DNA from: an uncultured Lachnospiraceae bacterium
Lineage (GTDB): Bacteria > Bacillota > Clostridia > Lachnospirales > Lachnospiraceae
Reading direction: 5' to 3'
Length of the DNA stretch: 64,000 bases
NCBI GenBank assembly: GCA_900542015.1
Contig: UQLY01000001.1
Location: forward strand, 310,001 to 374,000
Below are positions 44,155 through 52,025 of the stretch, piece after piece. The notes beneath the pieces were generated by a model that did not search any database, had not been told where the DNA came from, and was given only the letters and a program-made list of their open reading frames with translations. The first letter of the stretch is position 1. Each line of letters begins with the position of its first letter. The position numbers were made by a program, and so were the translations under genes.

Positions 44155-44820
44155 CTATCTTCTTTCGCTGACTCTCATCTTGTTTTCCACCTTGTTTCCC
44201 GCAAAGCTCAACAGCTTGACGAGTACGTAATAGATCAAAGCCACGGTAATCAACGGCTCAAAGGACAAATAAGAGTCCGCCATAATCTGCCTGCAGGCAC
44301 GCATCAGGTCCACAACGCCGATAATCGATACCAGAGAAGTGCCCTTCAACAATCCGATGGTCTCGTTGATCATGGACGGGAATACGGATTTCAGCGCCTG
44401 GGGCAGAATGATATAAAACAGCGTATCAAATTTACTAAGTCCCAGCGCCTTCGCCGCCTCCTTCTGTCCCAGATTGACGCTTAGGATACCGCCCCTTAGC
44501 GCCTCCGAAATATATGCCGCCGCATTCATGGATAACGTAATAAACGCGGAAGTCATCGCCGTCAGCGTAACGCCGATCAGCGACGGCGCGGCAAAATAGA
44601 CCAGATAAATCTGCACCAGACTGGGCAGCGCCCTGAAAATATCCGTATAAATAAATGCGAATCCGCTTAAAATCCTGCTCTTTGAAATTTTCATCATGGC
44701 AAGTGGGATGGACAGGATAATGGAAAATACCAGCGATCCTGCCGTTACGTAAATGGTATTTTTAAATCCTTCCAAAAACATTGGCCAATATTCAAATACT
44801 GTATCAAAATGGAATGTCAT
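44155..44820 (-). CDS. Polar amino acid ABC transporter permease
   Basis: 221 residues of the HisM/GlnP type with five or six helices and the EAA loop QKEAAKALGLSKFDTLFYIILPQALKSVFP that contacts the ATPase. It follows the binding protein gene; the matching ATPase is the gene at 34143 on the other strand. Confidence 0.93.
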   Translation of the reverse strand: MTFHFDTVFEYWPMFLEGFKNTIYVTAGSLVFSIILSIPLAMMKISKSRILSGFAFIYTDIFRALPSLVQIYLVYFAAPSLIGVTLTAMTSAFITLSMNAAAYISEALRGGILSVNLGQKEAAKALGLSKFDTLFYIILPQALKSVFPSMINETIGLLKGTSLVSIIGVVDLMRACRQIMADSYLSFEPLITVALIYYVLVKLLSFAGNKVENKMRVSERR

Positions 44821-44890
44821 AGTATCCTCCGCTCCTGTTCTTCGTTTATCGGTCGGGGACGACCCGAAGCCGCCCCCGTATTTGTTTTTT

Positions 44891-45793
44891 CTATTCCGCT
44901 TCCTCTAAAGAGCTTGTGTAATCCTCGCCGAACCATTTTTCCTGCAGCTCTTCCATGGTGCCGTCGGCTACCAGCTCGTCCAAAGCGTTGTTAAAGATTT
45001 CCACATATTCGCTGTCCTTGGGGAACACGATGCAGTAAGGGTGGAAATACCCTTCCGTCTCGCTTGTCTTGATGACTCTGTATTCCAGGGTGTCTCCGGA
45101 AGTCCCAATATATCCGAACGCTCCCGAGCTGTCGGTAATGATGCAATCCAGCTCGCTTGTGCCGATCAGTTTTACGGCTCCCGTTACGCTTTCATAGCTG
45201 ATGACCTCCGCGCCTTCCAGCGAATTTGCATAAGCCTCAAACTCAGAACCAAGCTGAACGCCTACCTTCTTGCCGGACAGATCCGCAACCGATGTAATCT
45301 CGCTTCCTTTGGGCACCAGGATAACCGTTACCGGCGTATAATAGCCTTCGGTAAAATCAACGACTTTTTCTCTTTCCTCATTTGTCGATAATGCGGAAAT
45401 GCAGTAATCGTCACGTCCGCTCTGGATCGCAGGCACAAGTCCCGTAAAGTCCATATCGTCTATTTCATAGGTATAGCCCAGTTTCTCGGCTAATAGTTCA
45501 TTTAACTCCACATCAAAGCCGACGATCTCGCCGTCTTCGTTGACGCTTTCAAAGGGAGCATATTCGGCGTTGATCGCCATCTTTAAATGCACGCCGTCTA
45601 AGGGTTTCTCCTCTCCTTCGCCTGCCGCGCTTTCCGCAACCTCCGCCTCTTCTTCTGCTGCGGGTGTCTCCGTTTCGCTTTCCGCGGGCGTCTCCGTTCC
45701 GCTTTCCCCGGCTGTATCGCTGCCGCAGCCTGCAAGCAAGCCAAAGCACATAGCTGCCGCTAACAAAATCGATAACATCTTTTTCTTTTTCAT
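44891..45793 (-). CDS. Amino acid ABC transporter substrate-binding lipoprotein
   Basis: 300 residues from the ATG at 45793 (AAGGATG upstream). Lipobox LLAGC after a 20-residue signal peptide, an acidic Thr/Glu/Ala linker, then a family 3 periplasmic-binding domain: LKMAINAEYAPFESVNEDGEIVGFDVELNELLAEKLGY and the DYCISALSTNEEREKVVDFT motif. Binds a polar amino acid-like ligand, presumably the pathway's substrate. Confidence 0.93.
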   Translation of the reverse strand: MKKKKMLSILLAAAMCFGLLAGCGSDTAGESGTETPAESETETPAAEEEAEVAESAAGEGEEKPLDGVHLKMAINAEYAPFESVNEDGEIVGFDVELNELLAEKLGYTYEIDDMDFTGLVPAIQSGRDDYCISALSTNEEREKVVDFTEGYYTPVTVILVPKGSEITSVADLSGKKVGVQLGSEFEAYANSLEGAEVISYESVTGAVKLIGTSELDCIITDSSGAFGYIGTSGDTLEYRVIKTSETEGYFHPYCIVFPKDSEYVEIFNNALDELVADGTMEELQEKWFGEDYTSSLEEAE

Positions 45794-45888
45794 AATTTTT
45801 TCATCCTTTCTGATTGAAACTGTTGTTTTCAACTCCTCTATAGTGAAGCCTTCGCTTTACTACCAAACTTTTACTACCAAACTAACCG

Positions 45889-46626
45889 CTAAAGAACCAG
45901 TTCTCCGCTCGTCCATGACCGGACCTGCTTTGCCGGATTCGGATAACAGAGCTTTGAATGGGATAACCCGGTGTAATGCAATAGTTCCGCCATTGAAACT
46001 ATTGCATATGCCGGATCAATTATCGGTATGCCCAGCCTTTCGGATACTTTCGGTCCCATACCCGCAAAGACCAGGCACCCCAGGATAATCACATGCGCGC
46101 CGTCTTCGATACATTGCTTTCCGCATTCCACGAGACGCTCGATAAGCGCCTCCTGATCGGCGCCGCCCGCCGTCGCAATATCCACGGGCACCTTTCTGAT
46201 AGAAGCAAGCCTGCTGTAGTCAACGCCGGATCTTCTCACATAACCGTCCGCAGCCACTGTAGAATCCGCCGACGTAATCCATGAGAATTTGCCACCCAGC
46301 CCCATAGCGATCTGGATCGACGTCTGCCCCGCTCCGATTACCGGAATGCTTACCGCCTCCCGGATCGCATCGATCGCAGGATCTCCCGAACAATACAGCC
46401 CGATCACATCGTATCCGTCCTTTTGTGCCTGAACCGCCTTTTCAATCAGTTCCAAAGCCGTAACCGCTTCATCCAGCGCGCAGTCCACACAGATTTTTGT
46501 TTTTGTCTGCACCTCCATGGAAATGATCGTATCCTCTCTTGCAACGGATTTCATGCGGTCTTCCCGCAGCTTAATCATTTCAGGGGTCAGTCCCGTGTTG
46601 TCGGGATTGAGTACTTTCAGCTTCAT
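45889..46626 (-). CDS. Aspartate/glutamate/hydantoin racemase-family protein
   Basis: 245 residues from the ATG at 46626 (GGAGGCGG upstream). Two catalytic cysteines are in place: VIGLYCSGDPAIDAIREA and HVIILGCLVFAGMG. The family includes hydantoin and allantoin racemases (HyuE) as well as Asp and Glu racemases. As first gene of the importer-deacetylase-deiminase operon it may invert a ureido or amino acid intermediate. Confidence 0.87.
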   Translation of the reverse strand: MKLKVLNPDNTGLTPEMIKLREDRMKSVAREDTIISMEVQTKTKICVDCALDEAVTALELIEKAVQAQKDGYDVIGLYCSGDPAIDAIREAVSIPVIGAGQTSIQIAMGLGGKFSWITSADSTVAADGYVRRSGVDYSRLASIRKVPVDIATAGGADQEALIERLVECGKQCIEDGAHVIILGCLVFAGMGPKVSERLGIPIIDPAYAIVSMAELLHYTGLSHSKLCYPNPAKQVRSWTSGELVL

Positions 46627-46641
46627 CTTCCGCCTCCAAAA

Positions 46642-46679
46642 CAGAAAAAAAGGCATTATTACATTGTAATAACGCCTTT
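46642..46679 (-). terminator. Leader terminator (attenuator) L3 before the racemase operon
   Basis: In the minus-strand mRNA a 14-bp stem with one G-U pair (AAAGGCGTTATTAC with GTAATAATGCCTTT; arms 46666-46679 and 46649-46662), 3-base loop, then seven T. It lies about 20 bases before the start codon and nearly touches the ribosome site. Confidence 0.75.
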
Positions 46680-46700
46680 GTTATGCTTGTTTCTTTCGTT

Positions 46701-46735
46701 GTATTCAGTATACAGTGTCCGAGCTATGATGTCAA
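46701..46735 (-). promoter_or_regulatory. Promoter P3 with operator, racemase/ABC/deacetylase/deiminase operon
   Basis: Minus strand TTGACA (46730-46735), 17 bases, TATACT (46707-46712), inside the operator GTATTC-A-GTATAC (46701-46713). Confidence 0.8.
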
Positions 46736-46785
46736 TACCTTTTTGTTTTTTCCTTCTGCCAATTTATACCGGCTCAATTGCAAAT

Positions 46786-48045
46786 CTATGCCATCGCCTC
46801 GTCCACGATCTTAAGGGCGCGATCGATTTCCGCCTCTGTCACAGTGGTCGGCGCAATAAAACGGATCACATTTTTATTGGTGCCGCAGGTCAGCAGGATC
46901 AATCCCCTTTGAAGCGCCCCGGCTACAATCTGACCGGTTCTTTCCTTATCGGGATTGCCGTTTTCATCCACAATCTCCATGGCGATCATCAGTCCAAGCC
47001 CTCTGACGTCTCCGATTTCCCGGTGCTTTTCTTGCAGGTCGAGAAGCCTGTTCATAAAATAGTCTCCCATTTTTGCAGCGTTATCCAGAGCGCCGTCCTC
47101 TGTCAGGACCTCCAGCGTCGCCAGAGCCGCGGCGCAGGAAACGGGATTTCCGCCGAATGTACCGCCGTGAGCGCCCGCGTTCCACGTTTCCATGATTTCC
47201 TTTTTAGCAATGACCGCGCTGAGCGGAAAGCCGGACGCAATTCCTTTGGCGCAGGATAAAATATCGGGCTTTACGCCGAAATGCTCATAGGCAAATAATT
47301 TGCCCGTTCTGCCCATGCCCGTCTGCACTTCGTCAAATATCAACATAATGCCGTATTGATCGCAGATTTTCCGGATCTCGCGGACAAAACCTTCCGGCGG
47401 GACAATATAGCCGCCCTCGCCCTGCACGGGCTCCATAATAATCGCCGCCACCATGGACGGGTCCACCAGCGTATGGAACAATTCGTTCAGCTTATCAAGA
47501 TAAGGCTGATAGCCCTCTTCTTTATAAGGGCTCCTGTACAGATAGGGATATTCCGCAAAATAAACGCTGGGCATCAATCCTTCATAAAACTGTCTGTATA
47601 AAGAATTGGAGCCCGTAACGGAAACCGTTCCCAGCGTCCTACCATGAAAGGAATCCCGAAAAGCGATGACCGCGGGACGTTTTGTATAATGTTTGGCGAG
47701 TTTAATCGCGCCTTCATTTGCCTCCGCGCCGCTGTTGCTGAAATATACCATCGTATCGCCGCCGGTCAGTTCCACCAGTCTTTCGGCTAATTTCACATAG
47801 GATTCGTAATATACCACGTTATGCCCGCCGTGTATCAGCGCGTCAATCTGTTTCTTTGCCGCCTCGACTACCTTGGGATGGTTATGTCCGATATTGCACA
47901 CCGCAACGCCGCTGGCAAAATCCAGATATTCCCTGCCGTCTTCCGCGGTCAGATAACATCCGTGCCCTTCCCTGATCCCCAGCTGCGTGCTTCTGCCTGC
48001 CGCAGGAGGCATGACCTTTTGACACCGTTCATATAATGTTTCCAT
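46786..48045 (-). CDS. Class III aminotransferase, GABA/ornithine-type
   Basis: 419 residues. YLDFASGVAVCNIGHNHPKVVEA, GGDTMVYFSNSGAEANEGAIKLA, IIMEPVQGEGGYIVPPEGFV, LIFDEVQTGMGRTGKLFAYEHFGVKPDILSCAKGIASGFPLSA (PLP Lys) and HGGTFGGNPVSCAAAL. Closest in pattern to 4-aminobutyrate aminotransferases, though acetylornithine-type activity is possible. It makes a semialdehyde that the adjacent alcohol dehydrogenase could reduce. Confidence 0.9.
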   Translation of the reverse strand: METLYERCQKVMPPAAGRSTQLGIREGHGCYLTAEDGREYLDFASGVAVCNIGHNHPKVVEAAKKQIDALIHGGHNVVYYESYVKLAERLVELTGGDTMVYFSNSGAEANEGAIKLAKHYTKRPAVIAFRDSFHGRTLGTVSVTGSNSLYRQFYEGLMPSVYFAEYPYLYRSPYKEEGYQPYLDKLNELFHTLVDPSMVAAIIMEPVQGEGGYIVPPEGFVREIRKICDQYGIMLIFDEVQTGMGRTGKLFAYEHFGVKPDILSCAKGIASGFPLSAVIAKKEIMETWNAGAHGGTFGGNPVSCAAALATLEVLTEDGALDNAAKMGDYFMNRLLDLQEKHREIGDVRGLGLMIAMEIVDENGNPDKERTGQIVAGALQRGLILLTCGTNKNVIRFIAPTTVTEAEIDRALKIVDEAMA

Positions 48046-48065
48046 GTTTTTACCCTCGCTTCCTT

Positions 48066-49172
48066 CTACGCTAATTCATTTTGTTTTTCCCAGACAGAAC
48101 GGATCGTATCGGCGGTTACGCCGCCGGGCGTATTCGCCATGCTTCCCTTCTGAATCTGCGCTAGCTCCGTATACTGCGTGATCTCTTCCGGCGTCAGCTT
48201 CGGCGGCTTACCGATCAGCGTTTCCAGCCTGTCCGCAAACGCGTCCACGGATTCAAATCCCAGCAGTTTTAAAGCCGTCGCCGTTTTTTCCTTGACCGAC
48301 GGTTCGATCAGTTTCATATATTCGCGCAGGAACAGCCCGTTGGCAATTCCGTGAGGAATATTTTTAAAGTAGGTATAGCAATATCCCATGCCGTGAGGAA
48401 GGGTTACCCCGGTCTGAGCGATGGTCAGCCCGCCAAGCAAAGATACATACATCAATTTCTCCCTGATTTCATCATCGTATTCCGGTCCGTCCAACCGGGA
48501 AAGGCATTCTCCGAATACGCGGATGCCTTCCAACGCCGTCATATTGCTGAAGCTGGTGCTCCGGTTGGCAAAATATCCCTCCAGCACATGGGTAAACGCA
48601 TCCACCGCCGTGCTGACCGTAGAGGTTTTGCTCATGGACTTGGTATAATCCGGGTCCAACAGCGCGTATGCCGGATAGGTATGCAGATTTCCAAAGCTGA
48701 CCTTTGTCTGAAGATCTTTTCTCAAAAGCACGCTGTAAGGCGTTACCTCGCTGCCGGTTCCCGAGGTCAGGGGGATTTCCACAATAGGAAGCGCCCTGTT
48801 GAAGGTATTGGCAAACAAATTGACCGCCTTAAAGCTGTTTGCCGCAGGCACCGCCACAGCCTTTGCCGCATCCATCGGAGAACCTCCGCCGATGCCGATG
48901 ACAAAATCCGCGCGAAACTTCTTTGCCTTTTCGCTTATATCCGTAACCGTTTCCACCGAAGGATTGTTTTCCACATAATCATAAATCTCATAGGCGATGC
49001 CCACATGCTTTAGCACACGCTCCACATCGGACAGCGCTCCGCTTTCCTTAGCGGAATGCCTGCCGGTTACAATCGCCGCCCTGCTGCCGCAATAAGTAAA
49101 TATCTCCATATGATTTCCGACGCAGCCTTTTTCAAAAATAATCTTTGTGGGTACCTGAAATTGAAACTCCAT
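48066..49172 (-). CDS. Iron-containing alcohol dehydrogenase
   Basis: 368 residues; the second of two close ATGs (49172) has the better spacing from AGAGG. NAD motif VIGIGGGSPMDAAKAVA, metal ligands in STAVDAFTHVLEGYF and LPHGMGYCYTYFKNIPHG. Resembles 4-hydroxybutyrate/1,3-propanediol-type dehydrogenases. With the upstream aminotransferase it suggests amine to semialdehyde to alcohol conversion, disposing of reducing equivalents. Confidence 0.9.
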   Translation of the reverse strand: MEFQFQVPTKIIFEKGCVGNHMEIFTYCGSRAAIVTGRHSAKESGALSDVERVLKHVGIAYEIYDYVENNPSVETVTDISEKAKKFRADFVIGIGGGSPMDAAKAVAVPAANSFKAVNLFANTFNRALPIVEIPLTSGTGSEVTPYSVLLRKDLQTKVSFGNLHTYPAYALLDPDYTKSMSKTSTVSTAVDAFTHVLEGYFANRSTSFSNMTALEGIRVFGECLSRLDGPEYDDEIREKLMYVSLLGGLTIAQTGVTLPHGMGYCYTYFKNIPHGIANGLFLREYMKLIEPSVKEKTATALKLLGFESVDAFADRLETLIGKPPKLTPEEITQYTELAQIQKGSMANTPGGVTADTIRSVWEKQNELA

Positions 49173-49191
49173 ACTCATACCTCTTTTCCCA

Positions 49192-49231
49192 TAAATAAAA
49201 AGGCGTCGTTACCCGTAGGTAATAACGCCTT
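49192..49231 (-). terminator. Leader terminator (attenuator) L4 before alcohol dehydrogenase
   Basis: Minus-strand mRNA hairpin with 5' arm AAGGCGTTATTACC (49218-49231) and 3' arm 49200-49213 (12 Watson-Crick pairs, one G-U, one mismatch), then TTTTATTTAT. It lies about 20 bases before the start codons. The 5' arm is almost identical to that of L3. Confidence 0.75.
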
Positions 49232-49242
49232 CGTTACCATCT

Positions 49243-49276
49243 GTATACAGTATACAGCATATCTTTTTGTTGTCAA
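49243..49276 (-). promoter_or_regulatory. Promoter P4 with operator, alcohol dehydrogenase/aminotransferase operon
   Basis: Minus strand TTGACA (49271-49276), 16 bases, TATACT (49249-49254), inside a perfect GTATAC-A-GTATAC (49243-49255). Confidence 0.8.
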
Positions 49277-49306
49277 GGAATTTTGCAACTTTTTCAAAAT
49301 TTTTTC

Positions 49307-49954
49307 TTATAAGAACATTCTTTCCTCAACATTGCTCAAGTGCAGCTTCAACGCATCCCTTGCCGCCGGAAAATCTTTTTTCTCAAGGCAGTCCACGATC
49401 GCCTCATGTTCGCTCAACGCTTCGTCGGAATGCTTATCAAGCGTGCCGGATAAAATCAGGTAGCGCTTGATCATAATGTTAGTTCTGTCTATCATGTCGT
49501 ACAAAAAGCTGTTCTTTGCCAAAGACGCGATGCCCATATGGAAGTTATATTCCTCGCTTAAAAATTCCTCGTGGGTTTTCGCCGCCTTCTGCGCCTTGAT
49601 GGTCTTTCTCAGTTCCTTGGTTTTCTTTTCGACGGCGGGATCGGTAATCAGTTCCACCGCCAGCGGCTCCAGCGCCTTGCGGACCGCGCAGACGTTTTTG
49701 ACGTCCTCCGCCGTGATATTGGACACCACTACGTTTTTATTTTCATTGACCTCAGCCAGATGCTCCAGCACCAGCTGCTTCAAAGCCGTCCTGATCGGCG
49801 TGCGGCTGATATTTAATCTCGAGGCAAGCTGTTCCTCCGTCAATATCTCCCCCGCCTTGATCCGGTTCGTAATGATCTCTTCCTTGATAATTTCATACGC
49901 CTGCTCTGACAGAGAAACAGGTTTTACAATCACCGGTCGATTGTCCGTTTTCAT
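49307..49954 (-). CDS. GntR-family regulator with FCD ligand domain
   Basis: 215 residues. N-terminal winged helix (EQAYEIIKEEIITNRIKAGEILTEEQLASRLNISRTPIRTALKQL) and C-terminal FCD helical bundle with metal/ligand positions EEYNFHMGIA, SEHEAIVDCLEK and ALKLHLSNVE. FCD regulators bind short palindromes and organic acids. It is the only transcription factor in the locus, so it is the best candidate to bind the six GTATAC-N-GTATAC sites, including its own promoter P5. Confidence 0.93.
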   Translation of the reverse strand: MKTDNRPVIVKPVSLSEQAYEIIKEEIITNRIKAGEILTEEQLASRLNISRTPIRTALKQLVLEHLAEVNENKNVVVSNITAEDVKNVCAVRKALEPLAVELITDPAVEKKTKELRKTIKAQKAAKTHEEFLSEEYNFHMGIASLAKNSFLYDMIDRTNIMIKRYLILSGTLDKHSDEALSEHEAIVDCLEKKDFPAARDALKLHLSNVEERMFL

Positions 49955-49966
49955 TCCATATCCTCC

Positions 49967-50572
49967 CTATTCTTCGGATGAAAATTTCATGCGGATAATT
50001 TCCGCAAGAATCTGTGCGGTTCCCTCTACCCCCAACAGGCTGCTGTCGATCATCAAATCCTTGTACTTCGGATCGGCAGGAAGGAAATTGGCATAGGTCT
50101 TGTGATACTCGTCCCTTACCTTATCCACCTCCGCAATCATCCTTTTTGCTTCCTTCGGCGTCATATTCAGAGCGTTGATGCAGTTGTCGTATCTGTGCTC
50201 GTAGGACGCATATATGTAGATTTTAATGCAATTTTTATAATCCTTCAAAATATAATCCGAGCATCTCCCTACAATAATGCAGGATTCCCTGTCCGCAATA
50301 TTGGTAATGATGCTTCTCTGAATATCAAACAGCCGGTCCTTCATCGCCTTTTCGCCGGTTCCCAGCGGAAATTTCATTTTGGAAAAAAAGCTGTTCGACG
50401 TCTCCTCAATGTCGCTGACAACGGAAACAGGCTGTCCCATTTCCTTCGCCGCCATCTCCACAATATCACGGTCGTAATACTCCACATCCAACAGTTCCGA
50501 AAGCCTTCTGGCGATAGGTCTTCCCAGACTGCCAAATTGTCTCGTAATGGAAACTACAAACTTCTCGCTCAT
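49967..50572 (-). CDS. Cytidylate kinase-like family protein
   Basis: 201 residues. Opens with VVSITRQFGSLGRPIARRLSELLDVEYYDRDIVEMAAKEMG, where the P-loop of cytidylate kinases is altered (no GKS/T), and has CIIVGRCSDYILKDY. Members are common in Clostridia and of unknown role. It precedes the GntR gene by 12 bases in the same operon and may be a ligand sensor or simply a hitchhiker. Confidence 0.85.
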   Translation of the reverse strand: MSEKFVVSITRQFGSLGRPIARRLSELLDVEYYDRDIVEMAAKEMGQPVSVVSDIEETSNSFFSKMKFPLGTGEKAMKDRLFDIQRSIITNIADRESCIIVGRCSDYILKDYKNCIKIYIYASYEHRYDNCINALNMTPKEAKRMIAEVDKVRDEYHKTYANFLPADPKYKDLMIDSSLLGVEGTAQILAEIIRMKFSSEE

Positions 50573-50685
50573 AATACTACCTCTTTCTTTTGAAATTGTC
50601 TGTCCCGCGTATGTCGTTTCCCGGCATACCGGACATTTCGATAAGATTCACGTGCTTTTTGCGTCCCAGACGCTTTTACCCCTAT

Positions 50686-50720
50686 GTATACAGGATACAA
50701 TTATTGTTTTCCAATGTCAA
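50686..50720 (-). promoter_or_regulatory. Promoter P5 with operator, kinase/GntR operon
   Basis: Minus strand TTGACA (50715-50720), 17 bases, TATCCT (50692-50697), inside GTATAC-A-GGATAC (50686-50698). No leader terminator with a T-run follows, although a small GCGTC/GACGC hairpin does (50661-50673). Confidence 0.75.
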
Positions 50721-50826
50721 TCATGATTTGTCCCATTCCCCGGAAAAATTTTACTGTTTTCTGCAAATTGCGTCCCGTAAATTGTGCTTTGCTGATAAAT
50801 TTTATGTCCCGTTTTTAAATTTAAAA

Positions 50827-50854
50827 TTGACTTTTTCTGGATACGGTATACAAT
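50827..50854 (+). promoter_or_regulatory. Promoter P6 with operator, DSD1-type gene
   Basis: TTGACT (50827-50832), 16 bases, TACAAT (50849-50854). The operator GGATAC-G-GTATAC (50839-50851) overlaps the -10. No leader hairpin. Confidence 0.65.
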
Positions 50855-50883
50855 AAAAGAAAAAATCCCCGGAGGTTGCGCCT

Positions 50884-52005
50884 ATGAATTTATCAAATAG
50901 AATGCTTACGGACACGAAGTTTTCAGGCACCGGTTTATCGGACCTGAAACTATCTGACATCGAAACGCCCGCGCTGGTTTTGGATCTGGATATTCTGGAG
51001 GAAAACATGGCGGTTATGCAATCCTTTCTGGACGGTCATCCCGTGAAGCTCCGTCCCCATTTCAAGACAAGCAAATGCGTCGAAATCGTCAAAAGGCAGC
51101 TTGCAAAGGGCGCGAAAGGAATTACCTGCTCCAAGCTGTCGGAAGCCGGAATACTGGTTGAAGCGGGCGTGCCGGATATTCTTATCGCCAACGAGATTGT
51201 TCAAAAATCCAAAATAGAACGAGCCGCCGGATACGCCAAAAAGACCCGGCTGACTCTCTGCGCGGATCAGAAACAAAATATTCTGGATCTTAACGAAGCG
51301 GCAGAGAAAGCCGGCTCCACCATCCATATCTATATTGAATTTGACGTAGGGATGAACCGATGCGGCGTTTCGACTTATGAAGCCTTTTACGAGCTTGCAA
51401 AGCTGGTCAGCGAATGCCCCCACCTGCGCTTTGAAGGCATCCAGGCATATGCCGGGCAATTATCCCACGAAGAAAACGTGGCATATAAAAAAGAACAGAT
51501 CCTCGCCGTCGAGAAAAAACTGGCGGGATTAAAGCAATATGTGGAAGACAGGGGCATAAAAATGAACCAGATCAGCGGCGGCAGCACCAATACTTCCCTG
51601 TTGAAAGCCGGGCACGGCGTCTATACGGAACTGCAGGCGGGCAGCTACGTGTATATGGACGCTGCTTTTAAAAACTGTTCGCTCCCCTACCATAACTCCT
51701 TATTCCTGCTGACAACGGTCATCAGTAAGTCCCCGGACCGCATCATTCTCGACGCGGGTGCCAAGGGCTTAGGTCTGGACCAGGTACTGCCGGTCTGCAA
51801 GGGCTATGAAACTTACAAATATGTCGTCAGCGAAGAACATTTCGGCATTTACGGCTCCGACCTGCACGCCAAAATCGGCGATCAGGTGTGGATGATCCCC
51901 GGTCATTGCTGTACGACCGTAAATCTGTACCCGCAGATGTACGTAAAGCGCGGCGACCGGATCGTGGATATCTGGAAGGTGGAAGGAAGCCTGAAAAGCG
52001 TATAA
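50884..52005 (+). CDS. DSD1-type PLP enzyme (D-threonine aldolase / D-serine dehydratase-like)
   Basis: 373 residues. Alanine-racemase-type barrel: LSDIETPALVLDLDILEENM, PLP lysine in LRPHFKTSKCVEI, GMNRCGVS, and a C-terminal metal site VWMIPGHCCTTVNLYPQMYV (His-x-Cys). Such enzymes cleave or dehydrate D-3-hydroxy amino acids. Divergent from the GntR operon and under the same operator, it adds another D-specific step to the locus. Confidence 0.9.
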   Translation: MNLSNRMLTDTKFSGTGLSDLKLSDIETPALVLDLDILEENMAVMQSFLDGHPVKLRPHFKTSKCVEIVKRQLAKGAKGITCSKLSEAGILVEAGVPDILIANEIVQKSKIERAAGYAKKTRLTLCADQKQNILDLNEAAEKAGSTIHIYIEFDVGMNRCGVSTYEAFYELAKLVSECPHLRFEGIQAYAGQLSHEENVAYKKEQILAVEKKLAGLKQYVEDRGIKMNQISGGSTNTSLLKAGHGVYTELQAGSYVYMDAAFKNCSLPYHNSLFLLTTVISKSPDRIILDAGAKGLGLDQVLPVCKGYETYKYVVSEEHFGIYGSDLHAKIGDQVWMIPGHCCTTVNLYPQMYVKRGDRIVDIWKVEGSLKSV

Positions 52006-52025
52006 TAGGTAAACGGTTATTGTAT

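Noticed and set aside
33924..50851. Operator palindromes as parts of mobile repeats
   Set aside because: They are only 13 bp, always overlap a -10 box at fixed spacing from -35, and occur only in this locus, which fits regulatory sites better.
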